A stretch of DNA of 64,000 bases from Berberis thunbergii. Lineage: Eukaryota; Streptophyta; Magnoliopsida; Ranunculales; Berberidaceae. Location: the NCBI GenBank assembly GCA_003290165.1, contig QNQO01002067.1, forward strand, positions 62,001 to 126,000, written 5' to 3'. Positions 12,229 to 24,416 of the stretch are shown piece by piece (position 1 is the stretch's first letter; every line of letters begins with the position of its first letter). The notes below the pieces were generated by a model, which saw nothing but the letters and a program-made list of their open reading frames with translations, did not search any database and was not told the origin of the DNA. The position numbers were made by a program, and so were the translations under genes.

Positions 12229-14220
12229 TCATTCTTTCTGCACCAAATGTTCAACATCCCCAAGTTCCAATTCACCCCCTTGCCATGCTTCCCCTTTCTG
12301 AAATAACATTTCAATTTGCTCCAAAGACTTTCCCTTTGTTTCCGGAACACAAAAGTAGACAAAAACAACCGAAAGAGCCGAAATAGCGGAAAAGATGAAG
12401 AATGTTCCCGCCACTGTGATAGCACGGGATACGGAAAGGAAGGACATGGCAATCAAGCCACTGCACACCCTATTTCCCACTGCCCCAAGAGCTGCCGCTT
12501 GAGCACGGAGTTTAAGTGGAAAGATTTCAGATGTCAAAACCCAACAAACCGGACCAATTCCCACTGAGAAGAATGCTACATTGCCACAAACTCCTAAAAT
12601 TGCTAGTGCAATCCCAGCTCCTCCATCTCCCAATACAGAAAGACTAAATGCCAATCCAAACAAACAGAAAGTCATTCCGACTGTGCTCACATACAAGAGT
12701 GGCTTTCTCCCAACTTTATCGATGAGAAGAATAGCAACTAATATGAATACAGTCTTGGCTACTCCAACTGAAACAGTTGCACCAAGAAGCTTGGTCTTAT
12801 CTTCAATTCCAGCGGCTTTGAATATAGTAGGGCTATAATATACAGTTGCGTCAATACCTGTTATCTGTTGGAAACACTGAATTCCAAATCCAGTAATCAG
12901 CATTCGACGAAGTGGAGGAGACGGAGTAAGCAGTTCATACCACACAGCTTTCTCCTCATCCTTGTTCACATTAGGATCTCCAGCTGCTGTCAATATTTCC
13001 GCCAATCTTTCTTCCACCTCTGACTCACTTTCAATTGTCTTCAATAACACTTCCCTTGCTTCATCAACCCGATTCTGCATCACTAACCACCTCGGAGACT
13101 CAGGAATAATGAATAAGGCAAATGCAATGAAGACCGACGGAAGGATCCCAACAGCAAGCATAATCCTCCAATTAATATGTGATGAAAAACCCGAGAAAGC
13201 ATAATTTGAGACATAACCAAGAAGGATGCCTAAATTTATAAAAATTTCCGGGAAGGAGGTAAATGACCCTCTACTAATCGTCGGTGCTATCTCAGCAATG
13301 TATACCGGCGCAATCATGACTCCAAATCCTATGCCTACCCCAGCAAAGAGTCTACCAATCATCAACACTCTGAATGACGGAGCAAGTGTCATTATCAAAG
13401 CCCCTGCTTGAAATATAACAGCTGCTAAACCCATTGTCCATTTTCTACCAATAGCATCTGAAGTTCTCCCTCCTCCCAAACTCCCAAAAAGTGAAATTAT
13501 ACTCAAACACCCAACAAGAACCTCTTGTTGCACCTCTGTTATATTCAGATCTTCCTGAATGAATAGGATCGCCCCACTCATAACACCGACATCTGCAAAT
13601 CAAAAGGCTCAAATTTCAATATCACAAGCTCCGTCTAACAGACTGAATTACCAATTCCATAAACTAGGCAATACCAAAAAATAGGAGTCAACACTAAAAG
13701 ATACAATTTTTACTATTTGCCAATGATTTGAATCTCTTATGACAACTTTTCAGCTAAGAACTAATTAGGACTGAAAACTAAACAAATATTCAACAAAAAA
13801 ACAAGAGATCCCCATACCTCTATGCCTAATTCAACACCTAACAAAATAAAATTAAGAAATAAAAGAGATTCCTTTATTAGAAAAACCAAAATTTTAAGAC
13901 AAATCTGCAATGGGATTCTCCAAAAATATTCATTTTTGCACTCCATGAACTAATTCAAAATGGGGTTCCTAAACGTCAAAGAAGCTAAACTTACCATAGC
14001 CAAGAAGGACAGAGTTCAAAGAAGCAAAGACGGCAGAGGCAAACACATATTTCTTAGTAGTTCTGCTTTTTTCCTTCTGCCTCTGCACCAGCTGTTGTGC
14101 ACCATATTCATCCTCATTGAGCTCCATATCCATTCTCCTGTACTTGTTCTTAGCTCCCAAAGGAACACTAGACAACCCCATCTCCCCATTCCCATTCTCT
14201 TGGAACCCCACCAACCCCAT
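12229..14220 (-). CDS. PLT4: Polyol/monosaccharide transporter, PLT4 type, 2 exons
   Basis: Exons 13995-14220 and 12229-13592 (1590 nt, 529 residues) join at LLGY-DVGVMSG through a phase-1 intron with GT..AG borders. It is a 12-helix major-facilitator sugar porter. Visible family signatures are GRTSDAIGRK after helix 2, PESPRWLV after helix 6, QQITGIDATVYYSP in helix 7, VGRKPLL, and PETKGKSLEQIE at the C-terminus. The N-terminus (GLSSVPLGAKNKYRRMD) and the ELGDVEHLVQKE tail match what I know of Arabidopsis probable polyol transporter 4, about 526 residues. Expected role: H+ symport of linear polyols or monosaccharides at the plasma membrane; the substrate is inferred from the family. The gene is open throughout and looks functional. 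Its 5' UTR and promoter lie at 14221-14650. Confidence 0.95.
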
Positions 14221-15900
14221 CTCTCTATTTGCAAAACCAAAAAGCTGAAACCCAAAGAGGAAGCAAAGACAGATGTCTATGTTTCAGAGCTAAATGAAGA
14301 AGTTTCAGATCTGGGGGAGGGGATGAAGAAGAAGGAGAAAACCATGTGAGGGAATTACGGGGTCCCACAAGATGGTAATTTTTATTGAAAATTCTGATTG
14401 GAGGATCTGAACACAAAGTGGGGTTTAAGCTTTTGTTCCTAGCAAGTAACGTTGGTGATTTGAAACTCAAGGCAAGAGGAGAGTTAGAACAGAGACATCA
14501 CAGGGAGATGAGAAACAGAGTAGAGAATTGACTTGGGAACGTTACTTGCTGTTTCAAAGAGAATTAGGACAGAGACCATTTCTAAGGGAATTGGGATTAA
14601 TAGACTGAAATTTTTTGGTCTTGATTTTGACTATGTGTGGAATATTTCAACGAGAGAAAGTTGGTATAAATCCTTGGGTTTCTTGGAAAAACTATGAGCC
14701 CAATTATTTGACTTCTAAATTGGAACAATTTCATAATACATATACAGGTGCCTCTTTTATTGTGGGTGCAAATGTAATGTAAATCCCTAACACGATTTTT
14801 TTCTCAAAAAAATATAAATAAATAAAAATGAACCTTTTAGTGTGGCCGACGTGTGATTTCATCACCCATAAGTCTATACCGCTGAGCTGATACCCATTGG
14901 CTAGTATGATGAACTAACTATTGTAGAAAAATAAGGATTTCATTTGTTTTAATTAATAATTTAAGGGCAAGGCTAAGGTTATACTATAAACTTGCCAATA
15001 AGGAAAACACACTTATGTGTAATTAAGTCATAGTTTTACTAACTATATGTATGCAATTGGGGTTATACTTTTTAATATTATCTTACTAAGAAATGTCAAT
15101 GCTACGTGTTATGTTTATGTTTTTTTTTTTTTTTGAAGGGAGACGTAGTATTATGTTTTCCTTTCTAAGGGAGACATCATTTTTTTAGTTCAAATTTTAA
15201 GAAAATTGAAATATCTCATTACGGGATTATTTTTAAAATCAATTTTGGATCTGTCATAACAAAAAAGGTGTGTAAGACTATATAATGGCCTTGGACTATG
15301 ATGCAGGATGACTTGACACAACGTATTTGTAAATGAATTGCGTTTGAGTTTAGGCAAAACTAACACCTCCTTGGATTAGAGGCAATACAACTCGAACCAT
15401 TGTCACACATAAATGCAACTAATTAAGAAGAAATTGTATTAAAAAAAGATTGGTTTCACTTGCACCACGTGTTTGATTTTACAAAAAAATGTTAATTTCC
15501 CAAGAAAACCAACATTTCTTTCTTATATTGTTTGATTCATTTCTTTCTTGTTTAGTTTCTTATATTGGGTTTTCATGATCTCATAACTTATCAAAGATAT
15601 GGTAATAAAATTGAAATTTCCAATCTAAACCCTTATTCCATACGTGGTTTTGTTTTATGTGCCTAGTTACACATTATTGGTTGTGTTAATGGTGCAAACA
15701 TTGTCTTATTCACATGGGCTACAATTCAAACATTAATCGAGCTTCAAATCATGTTATGAGGGGAAAAAAACTTGTTGGGGTCATATTGGTTTGCATCTCT
15801 TCTACCAATCTAATGGAAACTTATACCTCATCATATTGGTACTGCCCTATTTGATTATCTCTTAAACATTGAAAAGGTAGTGTAACGATTCCATAATTTG
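14221..15900. other. PLT4 upstream region and AT-rich spacer
   Basis: The first 300-400 bp should contain the transporter 5' UTR and promoter; I see no convincing TATA box. The rest is AT-rich with a short poly-T at 15119-15134. No gene recognised. Confidence 0.45.
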
Positions 15901-15904
15901 CCAA

Positions 15905-16012
15905 AGGTGTGATGGCTCAGTGGTTGAGCAATGGTGGATGATATCAGTATGTCACGGGGTCGGACCAACGACATTTGGAGTGAGAGGGGTTAAACGATAA
16001 AAAATAATAATA
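15905..16012 (+). mobile_element. Possible tRNA-derived SINE
   Basis: GTGTGATGGCTCAGTGGTTGAG resembles a tRNA A-box region (TGGCTCAGTGGTTGAG). About 45 bp later GGGGTCGGACC could be a degraded B box. An AT-rich simple tail (AAAAATAATAATAAAG) ends it. A-box, spaced B-box and A-rich tail is the SINE layout, but the B box is poor and I found no clear target duplication. Confidence 0.45.
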
Positions 16013-17080
16013 AAGTCCCCATACTATTAGCATTTATAATGTGTTGGTCTTATTTATTAGGTGTTTAGGTTATGAAATAAATAAATAAATAAATAAAATA
16101 GGGATACCAATATAATTTTGTTTTAAAATCCTAACCTAATAGGGTTTGCCTTCTTTAGATATAAGTTAGGGGTGAATTCCTTATCTAGCCGTAAAAATTT
16201 TGTGAAAAAAGAGGAGACAAATTTGGGAGAAAAAGAATGAAAAGAAGAAGAGCAAGGAGAAGGGATATTGGTGATTTATTTTTTTCATTCTCTTTTATTT
16301 TTATTAGATAAATCTATGAATTAGGGTTAGATTTTAATAAGTACTTAAGTTTGAAATTTTATGTTAAGATGAAAGTTTTTAATTGTATTTTCGTGAGAAT
16401 TAGTTGAGTTAAAAGAGAAAACCTAAAATCGGATTTTTTTTTTAAAATCCCGTAATACAAGACAGCTCTGAGCAGTCTTAGTTTTCCTATTGGATTGAAA
16501 CCTTTCAGTGGTCAAAATCAAATCATATTTATAGATTCCTAAAATGAAAAACATATCGTTGGTTATGAGTCCATCCAATGGTTAGATTTTCCTCGAGGCA
16601 AAGAATCTGCCACTTGTGGAATTTTAGAAATCATGATTTTTGCACAATTTATTTCTTGAGGTTCTTTGGTTTATATGTGAATGAAATTGAAACTTATATT
16701 AGTAAGTATTTATCACCCTTATAATAATTTGATTAATATTTGATTGATAAAAAAATATTTATCAAATTAATAAATTATTTATATTTCATGAATATATATA
16801 CGACATTTGAAGCTATGCAATTAATTATTAATATTGTTTGATGTTATAGAAGACAAAATTCTATATTGCTATTATGTGATTGTATGCATATTTCTATAAG
16901 TTTAATGACATTGTTAGACCAGTTATTTTGAAACTTTGCAACTTATATACAATTGATGATAAATGTGTTTGCATTCACGCCTACCTAGGTGATGTCAGTA
17001 TAATGTGATTATAAACATTTAGCGAATGTTTGTGTTGACTAAGTTATATTGAAATTATGTCAATAGTACAATGAATCTGA
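16013..17080. other. AT-rich spacer, nothing recognised
   Basis: Non-coding, with an AAAT simple repeat just after 16075 and AT-rich runs around 16730-16810. No gene or transposon ends seen. Confidence 0.5.
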
Positions 17081-17081
17081 T

Positions 17082-17756
17082 GATACACCAAAATGGTCAC
17101 ATCCCTGAGCCATACATGTGTCATGATGATCTCGATAAACTACGGGCCCAGCGTAAGTCCAACACTAATTCGGCCCAACCGGTCTTAAGTCTGCCCAATG
17201 CAGTCCGCTAAACGGACCCGAACTCTTGCAGCTCGCTACGCCCGCGTGTCTCACAGTTATTTTCAATATCTGTAAGCCATGCTAAGGCAAGTATCTCGAG
17301 GTTCAGTTTCAGACAGGCAACTACAGTAGATCTCCGCTTTCAACTACAAAGCAAATACTAGAGTACATATCACGCAGGAAAACTTTCTCTCACGGATTAC
17401 CCACTGATAAGAAATTATTTCCCGCATATCTAGTAGCACAGGGCTAACATGGAACTTCCCTTTTGCAGCACGACGTACTCTAATTAGAGAAGGATGTCCA
17501 CGAAGATCTCCTTTTAAACTACGTCATCGATGGTCTGGTTGAACCAATACTCCTGCACTATAATAAGACATGAGGTTGGTAAGCTAAGGTACACTACAAA
17601 TTTCATGTTTACAACATTACACCTTCCTCAAATCCATGTCTGACTTTAGCATCGGAGTGTCATCGACCACCACAACGGTGGTCCGTAGCTCACGTGCATT
17701 ACTATTGCAGGTCAGCAAGACTAGGTCAAAGCAGAGAACGAGAAACGACTACATCA
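17082..17756. repeat. GC-richer block, possible solo LTR
   Basis: It stands out from the AT-rich surroundings, starts near TGATGATACACC and ends near CGACTACATCA, so could carry TG..CA-type ends. Read on the minus strand it contains GGTGGTCGATGACACTCCG followed by ATGCTAAAGTC. That phrase resembles GGACTCCGATGCCAAAGT, which occurs in the gypsy-type LTRs at 20374 and 34171. I found no matching target duplication, so the limits are tentative. Confidence 0.4.
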
Positions 17757-19250
17757 ATATTCATAATGACTTTGTATGGGTATTTGTGTGTGTTGGTTAC
17801 TACAGATGAATTAATCATATACTGGTTTGCATATCTATTATATATGTGTTTGTAGCATGACATTTAAATGTGGTATTGATTGTGCAAAATATATAGTGAA
17901 ACTTGTGTCATGATATCATTTGAATTTATGGATATTTTTTGTGGAATTGTTTATGATTGACAAAATTTCATCATATAAGATTTTGAGATATCATCATAAG
18001 CAATATGGAAAATCTTGAGTTCATAAATTTTTATCACATTGAATTGTATCACTTAGAACTACCATATCTCATGTGTTTATGTTTTTCCTCTCCTATAGAG
18101 AAACTAAGTAACTTTTGGGGTGAGTCTTGCGAAGTAGGACATCACTTTCTTATAGAGAAACTAAGTAATATTCGAATTGGGTCTTGTGAAGGGGGGGGTG
18201 ATTTTTAAGATGCTTAAAATAGGCTTGATTATTTATCTGAAAAATGTGACATGACTTATATGCATTGTTAACCCAAAAGTGACTTTTATTGTACTCATAT
18301 AATTAGGGGTATCCAGTGATGCGTGTACATATGTGATATTTCCACTTAGGCATAGATGACGGAGAAGTTCTCATTTATACGAGAGATACATACGGACATG
18401 TATGTTCGGCATGGAGGTGATGTGAATGTGGTATAGTCTAAGTGATCAATTCATTATAAATGGATAACTTGTTTAAGATAAATAATTTATTGGTTGATAA
18501 ATTCTGATTAATTAGAATATTACCCCTATTTGTTTTCTAACCATTTCGTGCAAGATGACAAGTCCACTAACTTTTCTGTAGGTCAGATTTGTCATGGTCA
18601 ACTTCCACAAAATAATTATAAGTAAGGTAAATAGCTACTAAAACATGCTAGAAATTTTAATTAGCTTTATACATTTGCCTCGTTGAGGAACTACTAGTTT
18701 TGGATGTGTTAGTTGTTGTGTATGCAATTTCATGTTATAGCATGTAACGTATTTTATTAGAGATGAAGATTAATCATACCAGCTTAATTGCTGACCCAAC
18801 TGAGTTTATGCTTCTTGGATAAATTCCTTTGGGAATGTAGCCAATTAGCTTTGTCTTAGGTTTAGAGGGCAGCACTATTGGAGTTTCTTTAGTATGGGCA
18901 TGTTATGGTACCAGCTGACACTCTATAATCAAAACACAATTTGAGACTAAATTCTTCTCTCTGCTATTGAATTGGAAACAATAGCCTTTATATAGGCCTT
19001 TTTGAAGAGAGATAAACACTAAGACTCCACGTTTTAACAACTTCCTAAACGTGGATTTTGAGGCCTAAAGCCAAGCTGAAAAAATCAAAAAACTAACAGC
19101 ACTAGCTGCACTTCCTTTAAACAAGGAGAGGTTATTTCTAACAGAAAGCAAATCTAACAGAAAAACAAAGACCAAGTCCTCTTGATGACTAGGTCAGCTT
19201 TGACACTTCACGTTTTAATGGATCCAGATTAGATTCCAGATCCTTGCCAA
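17757..19250. other. AT-rich spacer
   Basis: Mostly unremarkable. An imperfect direct duplication of about 55 bp is visible at 18093-18195: TATAGAGAAACTAAGTAA occurs twice, each followed by a TCTTGCGAAG / TCTTGTGAAG stretch. No gene recognised. Confidence 0.5.
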
Positions 19251-19259
19251 GAGAATGTA

Positions 19260-20257
19260 TCCTACAAGTCCGGACGAGATGGAGTTAGTGCAGTGGTTGC
19301 GACTAAGGTGGAGCCAATAACACTGGGATAACAGCCCGTACACCGAGTGCTACCCACAGGATAGTGTCGCACATGAGACTCTAGGAGGAGGTGTACTTCG
19401 AGATGTTGCAACCGGTGGATGGATTGTAGGATGTGTGATGATTCGCGCCAAAGGTGGAGATTGTTGGGATGAAGTTGGCTTGAATAGTCTCACATCAAGT
19501 AACGAGGAATCGTCACTAAGGTTTATAAGGAGATGGTCCACTCCTTAATAGCAACGATGCCTTTTAAGATAAAAACACCACACCCGTGGCCCGGACGGTA
19601 GGCCCAATATAGCGGGTGTTTAAGTTGGGGACAATATTGTTGTTATGTATAGAGGACCAAGAGGTGCGCGCACACGCTCAGCGTGCCAACAAGCACTAAC
19701 TCCACCTTTGGTGGCACATGCGATGCTCTACTTGGCTCGCTACCTCGTGCCTGATCCCTTGAACAATGTGACACCTTGCACCACTTGCCAACTCCTAGCT
19801 GAACCATCAGTTTTGATACCACTTGTAGTGCTCGGGGTAAAGAAGCAAAGCCCCCCGGCACCACCACTACATGATATGTCTCGAGCAACGATATTTTCCA
19901 CAATTTAGACACCCGCCACCGCTCAATTATGGAGTTTTTTCGAACGGGGCTCAACTTTTCAAATACTCTCAAAAGGCCTCGTCGCTTATTGAGACATATC
20001 TAATCACTTATATTCCTCACAGGATGTTCATCACTACTCGATGTGGGACTATGTTGAGCCAACATCTCCAACAATTTCCACCTTGGCAAAACATATTGAG
20101 CCTACTCGGGCCCAGGGTAAGCTCAACGACAACGTGCTATTCTACACTTCCAACTCGCCAAGCCCAAGGCCGAGCCATCGGCTCTAATACCACTTGTTGG
20201 CATGCACTGAGCGCATGCGCGCATCTAGGTTTACTATAGGTAGCAATGATATTGTCA
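19260..20257. mobile_element. Cluster of TRIM-type miniature LTR elements
   Basis: Three related short LTRs (TGTTGG..CCAACA type) are present. One is on the plus strand at 19462-19691, preceded by the polypurine tract CCAAAGGTGGAGAT. One is on the minus strand at 19824-20073, preceded on that strand by CCAAGGTGGAAAT and followed by a TGGTATCAAAAC primer site (19810-19821). A third is only a 3' fragment (20195-20257, minus), followed by a TGGTATTAGAGCC primer site (20180-20192). The spacers of 115-130 bp have no coding capacity. This is a tandem LTR-internal-LTR TRIM arrangement ending in an inverted LTR. Confidence 0.75.
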
Positions 20258-20310
20258 CAACTTCTCTATTTCTTGAAGAAACAAAGGAGGCGAAAACAGA
20301 GGAATACGAT

Positions 20311-20373
20311 ATGGTTTCATTGAATCTCCAAAAGAGGCTCGTCGCAAGCGTCCTCAAGTGTGGGAGAGGCAAG
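20311..20373 (+). pseudogene. RPL19: RPL19 retrocopy, 5' part
   Basis: Encodes MVSLNLQKRLVASVLKCGRGK, the N-terminus of cytosolic 60S ribosomal protein L19 (eL19). The frame is cut after GGCAAG by the LTR of the 14.45-kb element and resumes at 34824. No introns are present although plant RPL19 genes have them, so this is a processed retrocopy. About 55 bp upstream could be transcribed 5' UTR. Confidence 0.95.
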
Positions 20374-21024
20374 TGTAGATGAAAAATTTTGTCGGATCAT
20401 GTGTTGATCACACAGAGCAATCTGCATAAGATAGAATCACGTGTTGATCACGTAGAGTAATCTGCATAAGATAGAAGTTAATTCTTGACACCGGTGTGGT
20501 GCCTGCCACGAGGACTCCGATGCCAAAGTTAGAACGTCTTCAGAAAAATGTTCATATATCTATATTTGAAGAGAGAATTCTGAATCAAAAAAGAGTTACC
20601 TCCAAATGGATTTGTGTTTGGGTATTTATAGAGGCAGAATGAGTAAACTACTGGCAGATGAGTGAGTCATCTGCTTGAAGGCGGTTGTAACTTCTCTTAG
20701 GTAGTTGTAATTTCTCTCAGATAGTTATAACTTCCGTAGATAGTTGTAACCTCCCGTTGGCAGTTGTAACTTCTTGTTTGGTGACACCTTTCTTGCACAC
20801 TTGTGTATTCAGCTGAGCATGGTGGTCAGCGCTGAACACTACTCCTCTATTGAGAAAAGAGTATTCGCTGAGCTGTACTGGGCCTAAACTTGTGCTGCAT
20901 TGGGCCCAAACTTGGGCTTTCTCTTTTTGTGACTTTCATGGGTAATTTTTGGGCTTATCGGGAACAATCTAAATCTTTGGGCTTCCTTATCCTATAGGGC
21001 CAATGATTATTTTTGGCTTCCACA
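20374..21024 (-). repeat. LARD 3' LTR
   Basis: 651 bp. It differs from the other LTR by a tandem repeat of about 40 bp near 20395-20475 (the GTTGATCAC..GCAATCTGCATAAGATAG unit occurs twice) and by many substitutions, so the insertion is old. The CACTA element starts at the very next base. Confidence 0.92.
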
Positions 21025-21039
21025 CACTACACCAAAACC

Positions 21040-21480
21040 CCCATTAGCCACGGTTTTATACCGTGGGCGTAAGACATTGCCACGGCTAAGAGCCGTGGAC
21101 TACAGGGGCGTCGCAAAATTTTTTGTCACGGCTAAAAACCGTTGCTAAACATTGTAGCAACGGTTTTATGGTTGAAGGGGGGGCGTTATTTGCAGAAATT
21201 AGCAACGGTTATAAACCGTTGCAATAAACTTAGCAACGGTTTTCGACCGTGGCAAAATTAGCAACGGTTCTAAGCCGTTACAACGTGTAAATATTAGCAA
21301 CGGTTATAAACCGTGGCTAACAAGATAGCAACGGTTTATAGCCGTGGCTAACCATGGCAACGGTTTTGAACCGTGGCTAAGTACATGTATTTGCAACGGT
21401 TTTAAACCGTGTCTAACAAGGTAGCTACGGTTGTTAGCCGTTGCAACAGTTAGCCACGGTTTAAAACCGTGGCAATTTTT
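21040..21480. repeat. CACTA-1 left subterminal repeats
   Basis: About 15 copies of a palindromic motif of the form GCAACGGTTTTAAACCGTGG, with centre variants (TTATAAACC, TTCGACC, TTCTAAGCC). In En/Spm such repeats bind the TNPA-type protein. A poly-T stretch (21477-21526) follows. Confidence 0.93.
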
Positions 21481-21980
21481 TTTTTTTTTTTTTTTTTTTT
21501 AATTTTTTTTTTTTTTTTTTTTTTTTGATTTCCACTCCTACACTGATAGAACTCTAAAAGCATGAATGTGTGTCATAGTATATAATATTGAATGAATGTT
21601 ACTAGATATTGCATACTGTATGTAATCAATACAGATATATTTACTGAAATGTGAAATTTGTCTGAAACATGTTATAACAGCGAAGCTGAAACCAGCATAA
21701 CAAACAACCCCCTACATACATCAGACACTCAGAGGTGCAATGCCACAAAACTTACATCATCCAACAACCCATTTGCTCATCAATATACGCATTTGTAGTC
21801 AACTTGCATTTAATGGATTCGAATGGTAATTCATAGCACCTGAGCCAAGTGTCCAGAGAATGTAAACCTGGGTAGCACGGGAATATTTCCACTCACGTCT
21901 CCTTCCACATTCAATCAGACTTTGTCAAGAACCAAATGTATGGGCCTTGATTAGATATAACTTCGGAAATTTTGAAACAC

Positions 21981-22764
21981 TCATGCTTCCACAGCAGCAA
22001 TTGCATCCTCATCAGCCGCATCTGGTGAGACAATCACCACTTCCTTTGGCTCTTCATCAGGACTTTCTGTTTCAGACTCCTTTGCCTTCTCTGTCTCAGT
22101 GTGCATTAGCTTTTCTCGAAGCTTCTCAGTCAGTTCTTCCCGGATACTCTCATTCTCTGCCAAAAACTTTTGAGAGCATCCTTACCACGGAAATTTTGGC
22201 CATTAAAGCTGTAAAAAGCCCCTCCGCCTTTTATAATGAACTTATGTTTGGTCCCCAGATCTACAAGTTCAGACTCACGGCTTATCCCCTTGCCAAATTC
22301 AAGCTCAAACTGTGCAGTCTTGAATGGCGGAGCATGCTTGTTCTTAATAATCTTCACAAGAACTTCGCTTCCAACGGTCTTGAACAACAAAAATGAAATC
22401 AAAACATACATTAGTCATACTAATAGAAAATGCTATGCTATACCCATATAGTATTCCATTGTATTTCAGTGGAGCTTAGTTTTACCTCTTCTCCTTTTTT
22501 GACCATCCCAATCCTTCTGACATTCAACCAGACTGATGCATAGAACTTCAAAGCATTACCCTCTGACGTCACTTCACTGGGACCAATAAATATTAGGTAA
22601 CAATACCCAATAAATTACCTGATTTGTAAAGATCAAAATGGTTTGTGACATAGACAAGGAATGACTCAACTTGCGAAGTGCTTGGCTCATTAGCCTTGTT
22701 TGCATTGCCATATGTGCATCCCCATTTCACCGTCAAGTTCACCTTTAGGTACAAGGGCAGCTAC
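21981..22764 (-). pseudogene. RECA: Captured RecA homologue fragment (C-terminal half)
   Basis: Minus-strand exons with intact borders at about 22619-22764, 22484-22590 and 21981-22378 encode parts of a bacterial-type RecA as found in plant organelles. Landmarks are [80 protein letters not shown] and the acidic C-terminal tail ending AAVEA. It is damaged: one base is missing after GEMG, a short KL-STFG-type stretch is absent at an exon border, and there is a frameshift after ALKSF. The ATP-binding N-terminal half is absent. The acidic tail suggests a mitochondrial-type plant RecA; that sub-assignment is tentative. It cannot encode a working recombinase. Confidence 0.9.
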
Positions 22765-23661
22765 CTGAAATTCAGATAGATAAGTCACAACTTGAACAAA
22801 TACGCTTTGATTACTAGCATTGATAAATCAAGTGATTCATAGCATATATCACATTAAGACTCGGATGATAGCTTTCATTACACCATGAATGTCGGATCCA
22901 AAATTCCAAATTCAAGTTGCATGTGTCTCACTACTATGAAGGTTACCTATACATGTCTGGAGATTCCAATTACCTAAGATTAAAAAAATAACTAGGACTC
23001 CAGAACAGTTAAAACCACAACAATACTAGAATGATCTATTGCAATCACAATCAGTTCAAGCACAACATACACAATCAGTTCAAGTTCATTCTCATACAAA
23101 CGATCTATTGCAGCAAACTAGCCCATTAGAATAGAGATAGAACTGGAAGACAATATAAAAGTGAAGCTAAATTTGTAAATCAACATAAGTTTTAAATTAA
23201 CAGAAATATAATCAAAACAAGTAAATCATAAAGGACAAAGCACATGATGATAAAAAAAAAATTGTTCACTTATCATGGTATGTAGTTTATGAGGATTCAC
23301 TAAATGTAATATATCTATAAAGGAGAATATATACAATATATACAGAAAATGATATTTCAGGAGACTCCAAGAGTGATTCTCAAAAACGTAAGGCCTAGCA
23401 TTTTTTAACTTTGCAGTTGTCAACATGGATATCCAATGGCTTCATCATAGGAAAGAGAACAATTTTTCAGATGATGTAACACTATCTCTTGGAAATTTTG
23501 ATCCACCAAACATCTCATAGTAATCACATTTAATTTGCAGTCTGCAGCATGGATATCCAATGACTTGAACACGGGAAAAAGAAACTATTTTCTAGCTGAT
23601 GCAATACCATCTTTTGAATTCAGATCCACCAAACATTTCGCAGGAATTGGCATGTGACACA

Positions 23662-23662
23662 C

Positions 23663-23693
<31 letters not shown>
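23662..23693. repeat. AT microsatellite
   Basis: Alternating TA/AT dinucleotides with a short interruption, inside CACTA-1. Confidence 0.85.
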
Positions 23694-24195
23694 TCAGTAA
23701 ATGGCCAATATTTTATCATATGAATAAAAAAGGACCAGTAGCATGTGTTGAGTACAACTACCAGCGGTAAATGAAGAGAAGGGAATCCGCCAGGGGGGAA
23801 TACAAGATCAGATGCAGTTGTATCCGGACCAGCAATTATTAACTTTATATAATCTTTCACTTAATTTGTTTTGGAGGTACTTCGACGGTCTATGGGAAGA
23901 TGGGGGACAAGTAATATTAAAGAAAAGAAAAAAATATGAAAGCATGAAATGGTGCTTTATTTCACAAGATTATTGAAATGAAGGAATTCATGCAGAATTG
24001 GGAGCACAAAACTTTGGATATCTAACTTAAAATTCTATCATATCATACTACTTAGTGCACCAACCATGTACCCAAATTCAATAGATTTTATTCTCAGTAG
24101 GCCATTACAATATTGAGCTTAATAGATGAAAAGTTTTCAATTTTCAATGAGCTTAAAACATTAAAAATATATATATATAGAAATCTAAACTTACC

Positions 24196-24416
24196 CCAGG
24201 GGAACTCCTTGTTCCTGATGTGCAAATGAGAAGCTGATCATTATTAGCAAGGTCAGGAGGAAGAGACTTCACCAATTGACTATGAGTAGCATCTCCAATT
24301 GCTAGCTTATAGACCAATTCTCTTCGCACACTTTCAGCAGTTGAAACAGAAACGCCGTTCTTTGACTATTTGTATGATGAGAGTGAGCATCTCCTGCACT
24401 AGAAGTGGTTCATACC
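24196..24416 (-). pseudogene. PRT6: Captured PRT6-like E3 ligase exon
   Basis: Minus-strand translation reads LLVQEMLTLIIQIVKERRFC, a shift of a base or two, then STAESVRRELVYKLAIGDA and THSQLVKSLPPDL. This strongly resembles the PRT6/UBR N-end-rule E3 ubiquitin ligase of plants as I remember it. After PPDL the sequence (NNDQLLICTSGT) departs from PRT6, so the fragment ends or is fused there. A GT donor follows near 24195. Only about 70 residues of a protein of roughly 2000 are present. Confidence 0.8.

Noticed and set aside
20194..20382. 62-residue frame starting MLACTERMRASR as a new small protein
   Set aside because: Its second half is the RPL19 N-terminus; the first half is TRIM LTR and 5' UTR sequence read through by chance.
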